Positions 17,634 to 25,753 of a DNA stretch of 64,000 nucleotides are shown piece by piece; positions within the stretch are counted from its first letter, which is position 1; every line of letters begins with the position of its first letter. The stretch is from VFKI01 sp033762075 (GTDB taxonomy: Bacteria > Pseudomonadota > Gammaproteobacteria > DSM-16500). A model generated the notes under the pieces. The model saw only the letters and a list, made by a program, of their open reading frames with translations, ran no database searches and was not told where the DNA came from. The stretch spans positions 1-64,000 of the forward strand of contig JANRLY010000017.1 of NCBI GenBank assembly GCA_033762075.1, given 5' to 3'. The position numbers were made by a program, and so were the translations under genes.

Positions 17634-17730
17634 CGCGTCATTGCGAGCCCGCGAAGCGTTTGGGCGTGGCAATCCAGCTTTAAAAACGAGATTGCCACGT
17701 CGAAGCGCTTCGACTCCGCGCAATGACGCG
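17634..17730. repeat. Palindromic repeat (GTGGCAATC family), copy 1, at dotH 5' end
   Basis: Outer arms CGCGTCATTGCG (17634-17645) and CGCAATGACGCG (17719-17730) are perfect inverted repeats. Inner arms GTGGCAATC (17666-17674) and GATTGCCAC (17690-17698) are also perfect. It lies directly upstream of the likely dotH start and is open in the dotH frame. A second copy lies at about 19989-20071. Confidence 0.8.
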
Positions 17731-17754
17731 CTTGGGGTTATATGTAAAACTTTT

Positions 17755-18417
17755 TTAACTCGTTGCAATGATTTGATCCCCAGTTCCTTTTTTAAGGATG
17801 ATATTATCAATACGAACTCCCTGTAAGTCATTGAGTGTCGGGACTCTAATAACTAAAACTTGCACGACCAGCGGTACCGTATCACCTTTAGCTGCACCAC
17901 TATAGCTGAGATTCATCGGCATTTGTATCCACCAGCCATAACTTCCTTGCAACAATCCTTGGTTGATAATAATAGGTGCTCCTGCCGGATTTGCATTCAC
18001 AAACCATTGTCCTGAGACAATTGCTGATTGTGCAATATATGGGTTCGCTTGCTCAAGAAACTTTTTCCATCCATTGGGTGTAAATGCAGGCATTGCCGCT
18101 GCTATTTGTTGTGGATAATTCACGAAATCAACTGTAAAAGCTTTTGGCAATGCATCGGTTATCCATTGCATCAAGTCAGGTTGTGGTGGATAAGGTACAG
18201 AAAGTGGTATAGGTTGCAAAACGCGCCAGTCTTCATCTGTGATAAATGTAGTCGGCGGCGTTTTTGTCACGGCAAGCCAAATAGACACAGCAACCATAGA
18301 AAAAAAAGCAATCAGAATTAAAATGAATGCAAGCACTGCGCGATAATAACCATCACGATAATAGTCATGTTTTAAAGTGACTGTCATTTCTGTCTGTTCA
18401 GCGACTTCTTCAACCAT
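17755..18417 (-). CDS. icmL: DotI/IcmL paralogue, third copy
   Basis: About 220 residues with a cytosolic N-terminus containing HDYYRDGYYRAVLAFILILIAF, the hallmark YRDGY before the single membrane helix. The periplasmic domain carries WITDALPKAFTVDFVNYPQQI and the C-terminal VQVLVIRVPTLNDLQGVRIDNIILKK, matching DotI. Of the three copies this one is closest in its YRDGY motif to Legionella DotI. ATG 18417 is preferred; a start at 18447 would overlap the upstream copy by 23 bases. DotI and DotJ form an inner-membrane complex structurally related to VirB8. Confidence 0.87.
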   Translation of the reverse strand: MVEEVAEQTEMTVTLKHDYYRDGYYRAVLAFILILIAFFSMVAVSIWLAVTKTPPTTFITDEDWRVLQPIPLSVPYPPQPDLMQWITDALPKAFTVDFVNYPQQIAAAMPAFTPNGWKKFLEQANPYIAQSAIVSGQWFVNANPAGAPIIINQGLLQGSYGWWIQMPMNLSYSGAAKGDTVPLVVQVLVIRVPTLNDLQGVRIDNIILKKGTGDQIIATS

Positions 18418-18424
18418 TCGTTCA

Positions 18425-19108
18425 TTATCCCGTTGCAGGCCCAGCATTCATTTGTAAAATGCCCAAGCCATCACTATTTTCTAAAATACTTTGTCGAGCA
18501 ATCACTAAATTCACAATCCAAGGATTTTCTGATTTCGTACTTACCCCATAGGGCGGAGTATAAGTTGTAATTAACACATGCACTGCAAAACTCCATGCTA
18601 ACGTGCCATTGGGTAGATAACCCCGTTTTTTTAACACAGGTTTATCGACAACTTTTGCGATGATAATCATTTTGCGTTCAGTTAATCCAAGCAAGTTGTT
18701 GGATTGCTCTAATCCTCTCATATATTCACGCCAACCACTTTCGAAAAAATAACGCTGAGCTTTTTGTAATTGCGCGTGATAATTCACAAAATCATATGAG
18801 TAAGCTGACTGCACAGCTTGTATCGCCCAACTAGCAACCGCATCATCCGAAAGATTTGCATCATGCACTGAAATTTCTTTGATTAAACGACCTGCTTGAT
18901 CTGCTGGAAAATAAATGGGTTGTGTGGGATGCTTCACGAGATAAGTCACAATGCCCGATAAAATACAAATACCGACCAACGTAAATAACCATAAAAAGAA
19001 CACGAAATACATTCTGGCTTGGTAATTCATATTACGCAAAAATACATTCAACAATGCATCATCTTGCGTTGTTATTTCTGTCGAATCTTTCGAATGTTCG
19101 TTATTCAT
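18425..19108 (-). CDS. icmL: DotI/IcmL paralogue, second copy
   Basis: The 227-residue protein has an acidic N-terminus, one membrane helix near residues 32-57, and a DotI periplasmic domain with SWAIQAVQSAYSYDFVNYHAQLQKAQRYF and a C-terminal WIVNLVIARQS segment. The YRD motif before the helix is lost (NYQARMYFVFF instead), which sets it apart from the other two. The start overlaps the previous gene's stop by ATGA. Its divergence suggests a specialised subunit rather than a simple duplicate, but that is inference. Confidence 0.85.
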   Translation of the reverse strand: MNNEHSKDSTEITTQDDALLNVFLRNMNYQARMYFVFFLWLFTLVGICILSGIVTYLVKHPTQPIYFPADQAGRLIKEISVHDANLSDDAVASWAIQAVQSAYSYDFVNYHAQLQKAQRYFFESGWREYMRGLEQSNNLLGLTERKMIIIAKVVDKPVLKKRGYLPNGTLAWSFAVHVLITTYTPPYGVSTKSENPWIVNLVIARQSILENSDGLGILQMNAGPATG

Positions 19109-19731
19109 GAGGGTGTTACCATCACAAATCGATTAATGCCTATACCAACAGGATTATCACTGGCTGGTACTCTCACAACAGTCATGATGACTAAAAAACG
19201 ACTCCGCTTCGTTTCTTCTGAACTTTGGTATGTCACTAAAAAAGGAATTTGAATTTCCCAAATGTAACCATCACCGAAATCACCTTGTCTTGAAATCACA
19301 GGCGTATCTGAGACAACGCTATTCACAAACAATTGATTTTTGATCACCGTTTCCATAATGCCTTTCACGGAAATTTGATAATCATTCCAACCGGTTTCTG
19401 TGAAGTACGGTCTGAGTAAAGCATTTTGTTGTGCAATTGTCGTTGGATCAAAAGAAAAAGTATAGGCTGCCACAGCAGCTTTACTCGCCCAACGCAACAC
19501 TGTGTTGGGTAATAAATTCGGACTGTCATGTGGTAATAATGTGAGTATTGCTCCTTTTGGCGTCCGCGCATAAAACTTAGGCAGCGGTCGATGTAACACT
19601 TGATACAATACAAAAAATGAAATAAACAACAACAATAAAATAGCGCAAGTTAAAGCGAGTAATATTTTCGGAAAGCGATCGCGATAATGCTGAACGTCTT
19701 TGATATTCTCTGACGGCATAATAGCATTCAT
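19105..19731 (-). CDS. icmL: DotI/IcmL paralogue, first copy
   Basis: The 208-residue protein has HYRDRFPKILLALTCAILLLLFISFFV at the membrane helix and a DotI-type periplasmic domain (LRWASKAAVAAYTFSFDPTTI, GWNDYQISVKG, FLVIMTVVRVPASDNPVGIGINRFVM). GAGGTG lies before ATG 19731 and the start overlaps the dotJ stop (ATGA). Legionella has one full-length DotI plus the short DotJ; Coxiella has two IcmL proteins. Here there are three plus DotJ. Confidence 0.88.
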   Translation of the reverse strand: MNAIMPSENIKDVQHYRDRFPKILLALTCAILLLLFISFFVLYQVLHRPLPKFYARTPKGAILTLLPHDSPNLLPNTVLRWASKAAVAAYTFSFDPTTIAQQNALLRPYFTETGWNDYQISVKGIMETVIKNQLFVNSVVSDTPVISRQGDFGDGYIWEIQIPFLVTYQSSEETKRSRFLVIMTVVRVPASDNPVGIGINRFVMVTPS

Positions 19732-19943
19732 TTTTTCACCTCAGGACTCAGTAAAATAATTTGTCCCTCAGTTGTTGTTGCGTAATATTGTGCGGGTGGA
19801 CGCGTGACGACCAATACAATCACAACAAATACTAAAGCAACCATCACCATCAGTGAGATAAGTAATATGCGCAGCAAAGCGTGATAGCGATCTCGATAAA
19901 AATCACTTTGCATGCGTGCTATTTCTTCTCGATTACCGATCAT
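19728..19943 (-). CDS. dotJ: DotJ/IcmM, short DotI-like membrane protein
   Basis: The 71-residue protein holds only the N-terminal part of the DotI pattern: QSDFYRDRYHALLRILLISLMVMVALVFVVIVLVV, then PPAQYYATTTEGQIILL. DotJ lacks the DotI periplasmic domain and joins it in the inner-membrane complex. ATG 19943 was chosen because GAGG lies 5 bases upstream; an in-frame start at 19967 is less likely. Confidence 0.85.
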   Translation of the reverse strand: MIGNREEIARMQSDFYRDRYHALLRILLISLMVMVALVFVVIVLVVTRPPAQYYATTTEGQIILLSPEVKK

Positions 19944-19988
19944 GGATACCTCAATATACAATCCCAAAACATAAATATTTTTGAACTT

Positions 19989-20071
19989 TCGAAGAGGGTT
20001 TTAGCGTGGCAATCCAGTTTTTAAAAGCTAGATTGCCACGGCTAAACACTTCGTCGCCTCGCAATGACGAG
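19989..20071. repeat. Palindromic repeat (GTGGCAATC family), copy 2
   Basis: Inner arms GTGGCAATC (20006-20014) and GATTGCCAC (20031-20039) match copy 1 at the dotH 5' end, and the right outer part CGCAATGACG (near 20060-20069) is also shared. The left outer arm is degenerate. It lies in the gap between dotK and dotJ. Confidence 0.7.
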
Positions 20072-20132
20072 TTCTTCTTGCAGTTCATCGAATATTTATT
20101 ACTTTTTATTCCTTCGCTTGACTCCAATCTCA

Positions 20133-20152
20133 CCTTCCCCTAAGAGGGAAGG
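20133..20152. terminator. Small GC-rich hairpin after dotK
   Basis: CCTTCCC (20133-20139) and GGGAAGG (20146-20152) can pair around a 6-base loop just beyond the dotK stop. On the minus strand it is not followed by a clear U-run, so it may be a processing or weak attenuation site rather than a full terminator. Confidence 0.4.
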
Positions 20153-20163
20153 GGTTTAAATAG

Positions 20164-20892
20164 TTACACTGGTAATTTCTCCAATGTAATTTCGATGCGG
20201 TCATTGTCACCAGGGACTGTTTCACCTGCAGGCGCTACAGGTCGCGCACCACCATAACCTGTTGCATACAATAAACGTGTATTAATGCCTGCACGCCAGA
20301 GATATTTCATGACATGATCCGCTTGTTGTTGAGTTAAGGATTTTGTCACTCGATCTGAAAGACTAGGATCTGCATACGCTGCAACAGTGATAGTGCGATT
20401 CGGATAATGTGCCACTAAACGTACGACAGAATCTAAAGTGGCGTATGAATAAGAAGTTAATTCGCTGGAATTATCATAGAAAAGATGGCCTGTGGGTAAA
20501 ACAATACGTACTTGATCGCCCAATACCATCACAGAATTGCCTTGATTCTTGAGTTCATCCGCTGCGCTAACATGTGCATCAACCCACGCGCCCATTGCGC
20601 CGCCAAAAATAGCGCCTCCCGCAGCACCTGACAACCAACCCACGCCTGTAAATCCGCCGGCAAGAGCACCTGCAACGCCACCAATCATTGCTCCTTTTGC
20701 AACTTGTGAAGCATCCGCCCAACTATCTGCGGGACTTGCGCCATCAGCACTTCCTAAAACAGAATCGCCTTCTGCAAATACAGAATGTGCTTGCGCTGAC
20801 GCATTATCTGAAATAGAAGACGATGCGCAGCCTTGCAAAAAAAGAAGGCATGCGAAGAAAGTGCATTGAACTCGAAACCACTGGAAGGTCAT
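20164..20892 (-). CDS. dotK: DotK/IcmN, OmpA-domain lipoprotein of the Dot/Icm system
   Basis: The 242-residue protein has a lipoprotein signal ending in LFLQGC, so the mature protein begins at Cys22. A Gly/Ala-rich glycine-zipper-like segment spans about 68-105 (MIGGVAGALAGGFTGVGWLSGAAGGAIFGGAMGA). The C-terminal OmpA-like peptidoglycan-binding domain starts near 130, with the hallmark segments TITVAAYADPS and QQADHVMKYLWRAGI. DotK is a peripheral outer-membrane component. The start overlaps the dotL stop by ATGA. The glycine-rich insert is longer than I would expect for DotK. Confidence 0.88.
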   Translation of the reverse strand: MTFQWFRVQCTFFACLLFLQGCASSSISDNASAQAHSVFAEGDSVLGSADGASPADSWADASQVAKGAMIGGVAGALAGGFTGVGWLSGAAGGAIFGGAMGAWVDAHVSAADELKNQGNSVMVLGDQVRIVLPTGHLFYDNSSELTSYSYATLDSVVRLVAHYPNRTITVAAYADPSLSDRVTKSLTQQQADHVMKYLWRAGINTRLLYATGYGGARPVAPAGETVPGDNDRIEITLEKLPV

Positions 20893-23261
20893 GATCCTGC
20901 CTCAGTTTGTTGTGATTTAACATAATCGACTAATTGACGCACGGCATTAACAACCTCATCGGCTGAAAGAAACACACGCGTTGCGCTTTTTGGCGGATAG
21001 TCTGTCGCTGTTTGCAAATCTTTTAGCACTTCACTTGAAATCATTGAAGCTTGCGCTGACGAACGTCCCAACACGCGCTCAATGAATTCAATATTATCTT
21101 TAATACTTGAACGTTCTAACAAGTTTTCAGTAAAACTGGCTAACCGACTCGGGCCTACAATTTTTTGCACACGTTCATCTAATTTCATTTTTCTGAAAAT
21201 ATTAATGTGTCCATCGTCTACTGATTCTTCTTCTATGGCGACCGATGCAACTTGCGCGCCCATCTCAGGTTGTGTTTGTTTTTGTAATGCGAGCAATGCA
21301 GAAACACCGCGCTCAATAGCATTCACTTCAGGATTTTGGCGCATGGTATCTGCAACCAACGCAATATCACCGCCCTCTTCTTCAGCTTCCATTTCTAAGA
21401 CACCATGCCCTGCTTCGAGCAATGAAGTAAATTGTCTGAAACGATTTTCTAAATCAATCAAAACCCGATCAGGTGGTGCCTCAACTTTAAGAAATTGATT
21501 GATACGAATACGTTCAACCGGCAAGGGATTCGCAAAGAAAAGTTTTGCGCGCACAATTTTTGATTTGAAAAAGATATGCGCTTCACCGGGCATTTGTTCT
21601 TTTAAATCTAATAAATCAATACGCGCGCGTTTTTCTGAGGAAGCGCTGCGAGTATCCATATAACTATTTAAAATACTTTGTGAATCTGTTTGGAAGGAAT
21701 CTACTTTTGTGACGTATGACTCGCCCGCTGTTTTTTGGAAAAATTCCCAGGTTTCGAGTGGATCTTCAAGTTTCATACATATTTTGATGTTGGTATTTGC
21801 ACCGATCGAAGCAGCTTCTTCTTTCGATGCTTTTTGGAATGCTGGCAAATCTTGGCCTGCAAAAATAACTGAAAACCCCAGTGAACGGGCTTGCGCTGGC
21901 ACAACTGCAAATCCTTTGACAGCGTAATAACCATATTCGTCGAGAATACACATGTAAGGTGTTGTTGCATTAGTGGGTTTACGCGTAATCACTTCCCGAT
22001 AGGTCCCTTCAACCGATTCTCCTAAGCCTGCTGCCATCATCGCTTTTAATGAAGCGATAATGACTTTACCTAAGTTGGCTAATTCATCGGGTGATTTTTC
22101 AAGTGCAGGCAATAACACCACTAAAATACGACGATTTAAAACAACGTCTTTCAAGTCAACTTCTGCTAAATTCGTACGAATGATATGACCATACGTATCA
22201 GCCAACGAACCAAATGTTTGCGTTAATTGCATGGTGATAAAACCATGCTGTTCGAATACTTGGCCGCTTTGTTTTCCTTTTTTAGATTTATCAAATCCTG
22301 GTAACGTCGAAAGATAATTGTGAATGGGTTCAAGCACAATGTCTGGCACATCTGCCAAACTGACGGGTTCTTGGTTATCACGAATAAACATACGGTCAAT
22401 AGAAATTGCTTCTAAACGTGTTAAGTCAAAATAATTACGAATGGTATTGGCGTCGAGGAGAATTTTACCTTGATCGCGCATGTAAACTAATACTTTCATC
22501 AATGCTTCAACAAACACCATCGCACGACCTTTCCACATGTCGCCATCAGAAGATTGGCTGCTTGAAGACATTAAACTAATGACCAACTGAGACAACATGC
22601 TTGATGAACCGGTACAAAATGGATTCATCGTATTGGATAAACGTTTTTCTTGTGCACCAATAATGTCACGCGCACCCGTCATGAAATTAATTAACAATAA
22701 ATCATCTTCACGCCCCATGCCACGCACCATCGAAAAAACGCTGGCGAATAAACTGTTATCGCCTTTGCCATCGACGTATAAAAATCCACTGCCTTGTATG
22801 AGTGCATTAAATGCAAAAGAAGTGAGCGCGACCGTTTTACCACTCCCGGTTGAGCCAAAAATTAAAACGTGGGTTCGCATATCATCGTTGCTGAACCACA
22901 GTTCTTCGTTAGTGCGTTTGTTATTACCAAAAAATGAAATCCCTTTTGCTTTGCCGGGTTTCGTGGATCCTGGTAAAGGATCATTGTAATCAAGCGCTCC
23001 TGAGCGCATTGGCATACGAAAAGGTAGTTTTGTTTTGCGCGTCGCGGCATAAATAAAAACACCTACCGCAATCATAAAAATAATGTCTGTGGCAGGGGTA
23101 AAAAGAAAAGACGCTACAGCAAAACCGGCCAACAAAGCAGCACTGTTCCCTGGGTCTTTGAAAAAATCAATGACCTTCATCCCGAACGTGCGGGTATCAC
23201 GCAATAATAGTTGCGGCGATAACTCGTGTTCTTCTTCTAAACCACGTTGTGGGCGCATCAC
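20889..23261 (-). CDS. dotL: DotL/IcmO, type IV coupling ATPase
   Basis: DotL is the VirD4-like ATPase that receives substrates from the IcmSW-DotN adaptor complex. The 790-residue length is typical. Two membrane helices lie near residues 40-85, the Walker A loop (FGSTGSGKTVAL) near 137, and the Walker B (CILDEYGYY) near 437. The C-terminal extension of about 200 residues is the adaptor-binding region. The start has a good AAGGGG site and overlaps the dotM stop (ATGA). Confidence 0.95.
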   Translation of the reverse strand: MMRPQRGLEEEHELSPQLLLRDTRTFGMKVIDFFKDPGNSAALLAGFAVASFLFTPATDIIFMIAVGVFIYAATRKTKLPFRMPMRSGALDYNDPLPGSTKPGKAKGISFFGNNKRTNEELWFSNDDMRTHVLIFGSTGSGKTVALTSFAFNALIQGSGFLYVDGKGDNSLFASVFSMVRGMGREDDLLLINFMTGARDIIGAQEKRLSNTMNPFCTGSSSMLSQLVISLMSSSSQSSDGDMWKGRAMVFVEALMKVLVYMRDQGKILLDANTIRNYFDLTRLEAISIDRMFIRDNQEPVSLADVPDIVLEPIHNYLSTLPGFDKSKKGKQSGQVFEQHGFITMQLTQTFGSLADTYGHIIRTNLAEVDLKDVVLNRRILVVLLPALEKSPDELANLGKVIIASLKAMMAAGLGESVEGTYREVITRKPTNATTPYMCILDEYGYYAVKGFAVVPAQARSLGFSVIFAGQDLPAFQKASKEEAASIGANTNIKICMKLEDPLETWEFFQKTAGESYVTKVDSFQTDSQSILNSYMDTRSASSEKRARIDLLDLKEQMPGEAHIFFKSKIVRAKLFFANPLPVERIRINQFLKVEAPPDRVLIDLENRFRQFTSLLEAGHGVLEMEAEEEGGDIALVADTMRQNPEVNAIERGVSALLALQKQTQPEMGAQVASVAIEEESVDDGHINIFRKMKLDERVQKIVGPSRLASFTENLLERSSIKDNIEFIERVLGRSSAQASMISSEVLKDLQTATDYPPKSATRVFLSADEVVNAVRQLVDYVKSQQTEAGS

Positions 23262-24388
23262 TCATCCCCTTCATCAGGACGATATACAATTTCTTTTAAA
23301 GCTAATTCAAGTGCATTCGTGGCTTCTTCAACCATCGGCAAAAGCAGTTTACGTCCCGCTGTTTTTTCTGCGACCCAGTGCGCGAAAGGTCCAGCGACTT
23401 CTGGGAAAGGCGTTTGGCGGCCGACAGTATTTAACATATACCACAAACGACGATCTACAGGTTTTAACCACAAAAAATCTGCCGAGGCTTGCACGCCATC
23501 ACTCCGCGCCGCAGCTAACATTTCAGCCATGACTGTTAAGAGATAGCCATGTGAATTCATAATCTGTTTAACGATAGGCGAATCAACATATTTTTTGAGT
23601 AATGCATCTGCAGGAGAAAAATCGAGTTTAGTTGCAGAAGAAATATTAACATGCGCGAATAATGCTGCCGCACCTTTACTGTCACCATTGATACGCGCGG
23701 CAAAAGCAGCAAACAATGCACGCACGTGTGGTTTAACACGGTTGATACCCGGCCAAGGCTGTCCTAATTGCATAGCAAAAATCCGATTGGCTTCGCCGCG
23801 CTTTAATGTCACTTCTATTTGTCCTTCGCGACGCAACGCACCCTCTTGTGATTCGCGGCGAAATTCTTGCAGTAAGTGATAGCGTTTGCAAAATTGCATG
23901 GGTGAAAGCGACATCGCCCACGGACCTTTTCTAATGTCTTGTTTTGCTAAATCTAAATGAATCACTGGCGTAATTTGCGGCCAATTTGTTTTTTCAAGTT
24001 GCGCAAGTGTTTTCATGGTATAGGTGCGCTTGTACGTGCGCGTGTTACTTGAGAAATAAACAAGCACTGCCAACACACCTGTGATCAAAACTAATGGATA
24101 ACGAAGATAGTTACCCACAATACCGCCATATAGCATCAGATCATCTAAAGTGATCTTACTGACGTCGCCGGAAAGACGGCGCTGCATTACAGTTTTTACG
24201 TCTTCCAACTGATGGTTAAAATATTTCAGACCATAATCGATTTCGAAAATTTTGAGGTGAAAATAAAACGAAATGATTTGTGTTTTGAATATCATCCAGA
24301 TAGCAGCAACCGCAGCCATGACAGCAGCAATCGTCCAAAGCATTGCCATAGAATTATCTTGATTGGATTGCGGTGCAGCAGGCGGCAT
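23258..24388 (-). CDS. dotM: DotM/IcmP, inner-membrane partner of DotL
   Basis: DotM anchors the coupling complex and helps recruit acidic Glu-rich effectors. The 376-residue protein has a membrane helix near 16-34, and two more near 85-115, before the large cytosolic domain. Visible family blocks include FYFHLKIFEIDYGL and the segment GPWAMSLSPMQFCKRYHLL. GGGGGA lies before ATG 24388, and dksA ends one base upstream, so the two are co-transcribed. Confidence 0.94.
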   Translation of the reverse strand: MPPAAPQSNQDNSMAMLWTIAAVMAAVAAIWMIFKTQIISFYFHLKIFEIDYGLKYFNHQLEDVKTVMQRRLSGDVSKITLDDLMLYGGIVGNYLRYPLVLITGVLAVLVYFSSNTRTYKRTYTMKTLAQLEKTNWPQITPVIHLDLAKQDIRKGPWAMSLSPMQFCKRYHLLQEFRRESQEGALRREGQIEVTLKRGEANRIFAMQLGQPWPGINRVKPHVRALFAAFAARINGDSKGAAALFAHVNISSATKLDFSPADALLKKYVDSPIVKQIMNSHGYLLTVMAEMLAAARSDGVQASADFLWLKPVDRRLWYMLNTVGRQTPFPEVAGPFAHWVAEKTAGRKLLLPMVEEATNALELALKEIVYRPDEGDE

Positions 24389-24389
24389 T

Positions 24390-24830
24390 TTATCCCCCTT
24401 GTCGTTCCCGGATTTCGTCTAGCATTTTACAATCAATGCAGAGTGTTGCTGTCGGGCGCGCTTCTAAACGACGCAATCCAATTTCAACACCACAGACTTC
24501 GCAATAACCATATTCACAGTCTGTGAGAAGTTGCAAAGATTCTTCGATTTTTTTTAATAATTTACGCTCACGATCGCGGGCGCGAAGCTCAAGGCGAAAT
24601 TCTTCCTCCTGGCTCGCACGATCATTGGGATCAGCATAGTTGACGATGTCATCTTTCATATGATGCACAGTTCGGTCAGCTTCTTCCATGATTTGCTTAC
24701 GCAATAAAGTCAAAATACGGGTGAAATGCTCCCGCATTTTAGGACTCATATATTCTTCAGTTTTTTTGGCCTTGTAGGGCGATACACCCAACATCTCGAG
24801 ACTCGGCTCTAAGATATCCTTGACTGCCAT
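24390..24830 (-). CDS. dksA: DksA, RNA polymerase secondary-channel regulator
   Basis: The 146-residue protein has the coiled coil with the DxxDxA tip (DPNDRA, near residues 74-79), and the C-terminal zinc finger with CEVC and CIDC. DksA acts with ppGpp on rRNA and stress promoters. ATG 24830 gives the normal DksA N-terminus; a longer frame upstream runs through the divergent kdsB leader and is not used. It is the first gene of the dot/icm transcription unit, one base ahead of dotM, which is not the Legionella arrangement, where icmQ precedes icmP. A stringent-response regulator at the head of the secretion operon is notable. Confidence 0.95.
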   Translation of the reverse strand: MAVKDILEPSLEMLGVSPYKAKKTEEYMSPKMREHFTRILTLLRKQIMEEADRTVHHMKDDIVNYADPNDRASQEEEFRLELRARDRERKLLKKIEESLQLLTDCEYGYCEVCGVEIGLRRLEARPTATLCIDCKMLDEIRERQGG

Positions 24831-24996
24831 TTTAAGTTCTCCTGCCTCTCCCTGGATTGATACTAACAACCACCGCACTATATTTAAAGAAGGTGCGCGA
24901 CATTTTGGCATAGGATACCGATGGATGCTAGTGCACAGTTGCATAAACCCACTAAGCATTATAAAGTGTCGCCCTTTCATGACTGAGTTCACCGGA

Positions 24997-25734
24997 ATGA
25001 AGATTATTTGTGTAATCCCGAGCCGCATCGGTTCAACCCGACTCTCTCGCAAACCATTGCGTTTGATTCAAGGCAAGCCCATGATTCAACGCGTTTATGA
25101 GGGTGCTTCACGTTGCGCCTTATTAAGCGAGGTTGTGGTAGCTACGGACAGCACAGAAATTGAAGATCTGATCGAAAACCTTCAGGGCAAAGTCATCATG
25201 ACGGATCCTAACTTAGCAACAGGCTCTGATCGAGTTGCCGCTGTTGCTAGAGAGAAACAATATTCCGACGCTGACATCATCATCAATCTCCAAGGCGACG
25301 AACCTTTCATTCGGCCGCGCATGCTCGAACAACTCGTCCAACCGTGGCTGGCAGGTGAGTCCCCTGACATGACAACGCTCGCCTATCCACTGGATAAAGC
25401 TCAACATTACACTTCACCAGATGCCGTGAAAGTCATTGTCGATCAACAAAGCAATGCTTTATATTTCTCGCGCGCACCGATTCCTTATTTCCGCACACAA
25501 GTAGATGCACCCGTTCATCACCACATGGGGCTATATGCCTTCCGTCGTGATTTTTTATTGCACTACACAACGTTGCCACAAACACCTCTCGAAAAAGCAG
25601 AATCCCTCGAACAACTCCGCGCCCTCGAACATGGCTATAAAATTCGCGTGTGTTTAACAGAAGAGAAAACACTCGAAATCAATACGCCTGAAGAGTTAGA
25701 ACAGGCGCAGCATTTTGTGTGGGATGATCGGTAA
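24997..25734 (+). CDS. kdsB: KdsB, 3-deoxy-manno-octulosonate cytidylyltransferase
   Basis: KdsB makes CMP-Kdo for lipopolysaccharide inner core. The 245-residue protein begins MKIICVIPSRIGSTRLSRKPL, the conserved nucleotide-binding start, and includes INLQGDEPF (near residues 94-102), SRAPIPY and HHMGLYAFRRDFL. The length matches Escherichia coli KdsB. ATG 24979 would add six residues; the shorter form is preferred by family alignment. The 166-bp region between it and dksA holds divergent promoters. Confidence 0.94.
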   Translation: MKIICVIPSRIGSTRLSRKPLRLIQGKPMIQRVYEGASRCALLSEVVVATDSTEIEDLIENLQGKVIMTDPNLATGSDRVAAVAREKQYSDADIIINLQGDEPFIRPRMLEQLVQPWLAGESPDMTTLAYPLDKAQHYTSPDAVKVIVDQQSNALYFSRAPIPYFRTQVDAPVHHHMGLYAFRRDFLLHYTTLPQTPLEKAESLEQLRALEHGYKIRVCLTEEKTLEINTPEELEQAQHFVWDDR

Positions 25735-25753
25735 ATCATTTCACTGATTCTGT

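Noticed and set aside
16476..17831. Full 451-residue DotH starting at 17831
   Set aside because: This start overlaps the preceding dotI copy by 77 bases and its extra residues come from a palindromic repeat, burying the signal peptide.
20549..20869. Pro/Ala-rich plus-strand frame opposite dotK
   Set aside because: The composition is the complement of the Gly/Ala-rich DotK segment; dotK fits the operon.
22597..22989. Plus-strand frame opposite dotL
   Set aside because: It is a shadow of the Walker A region of dotL with no supporting signals.
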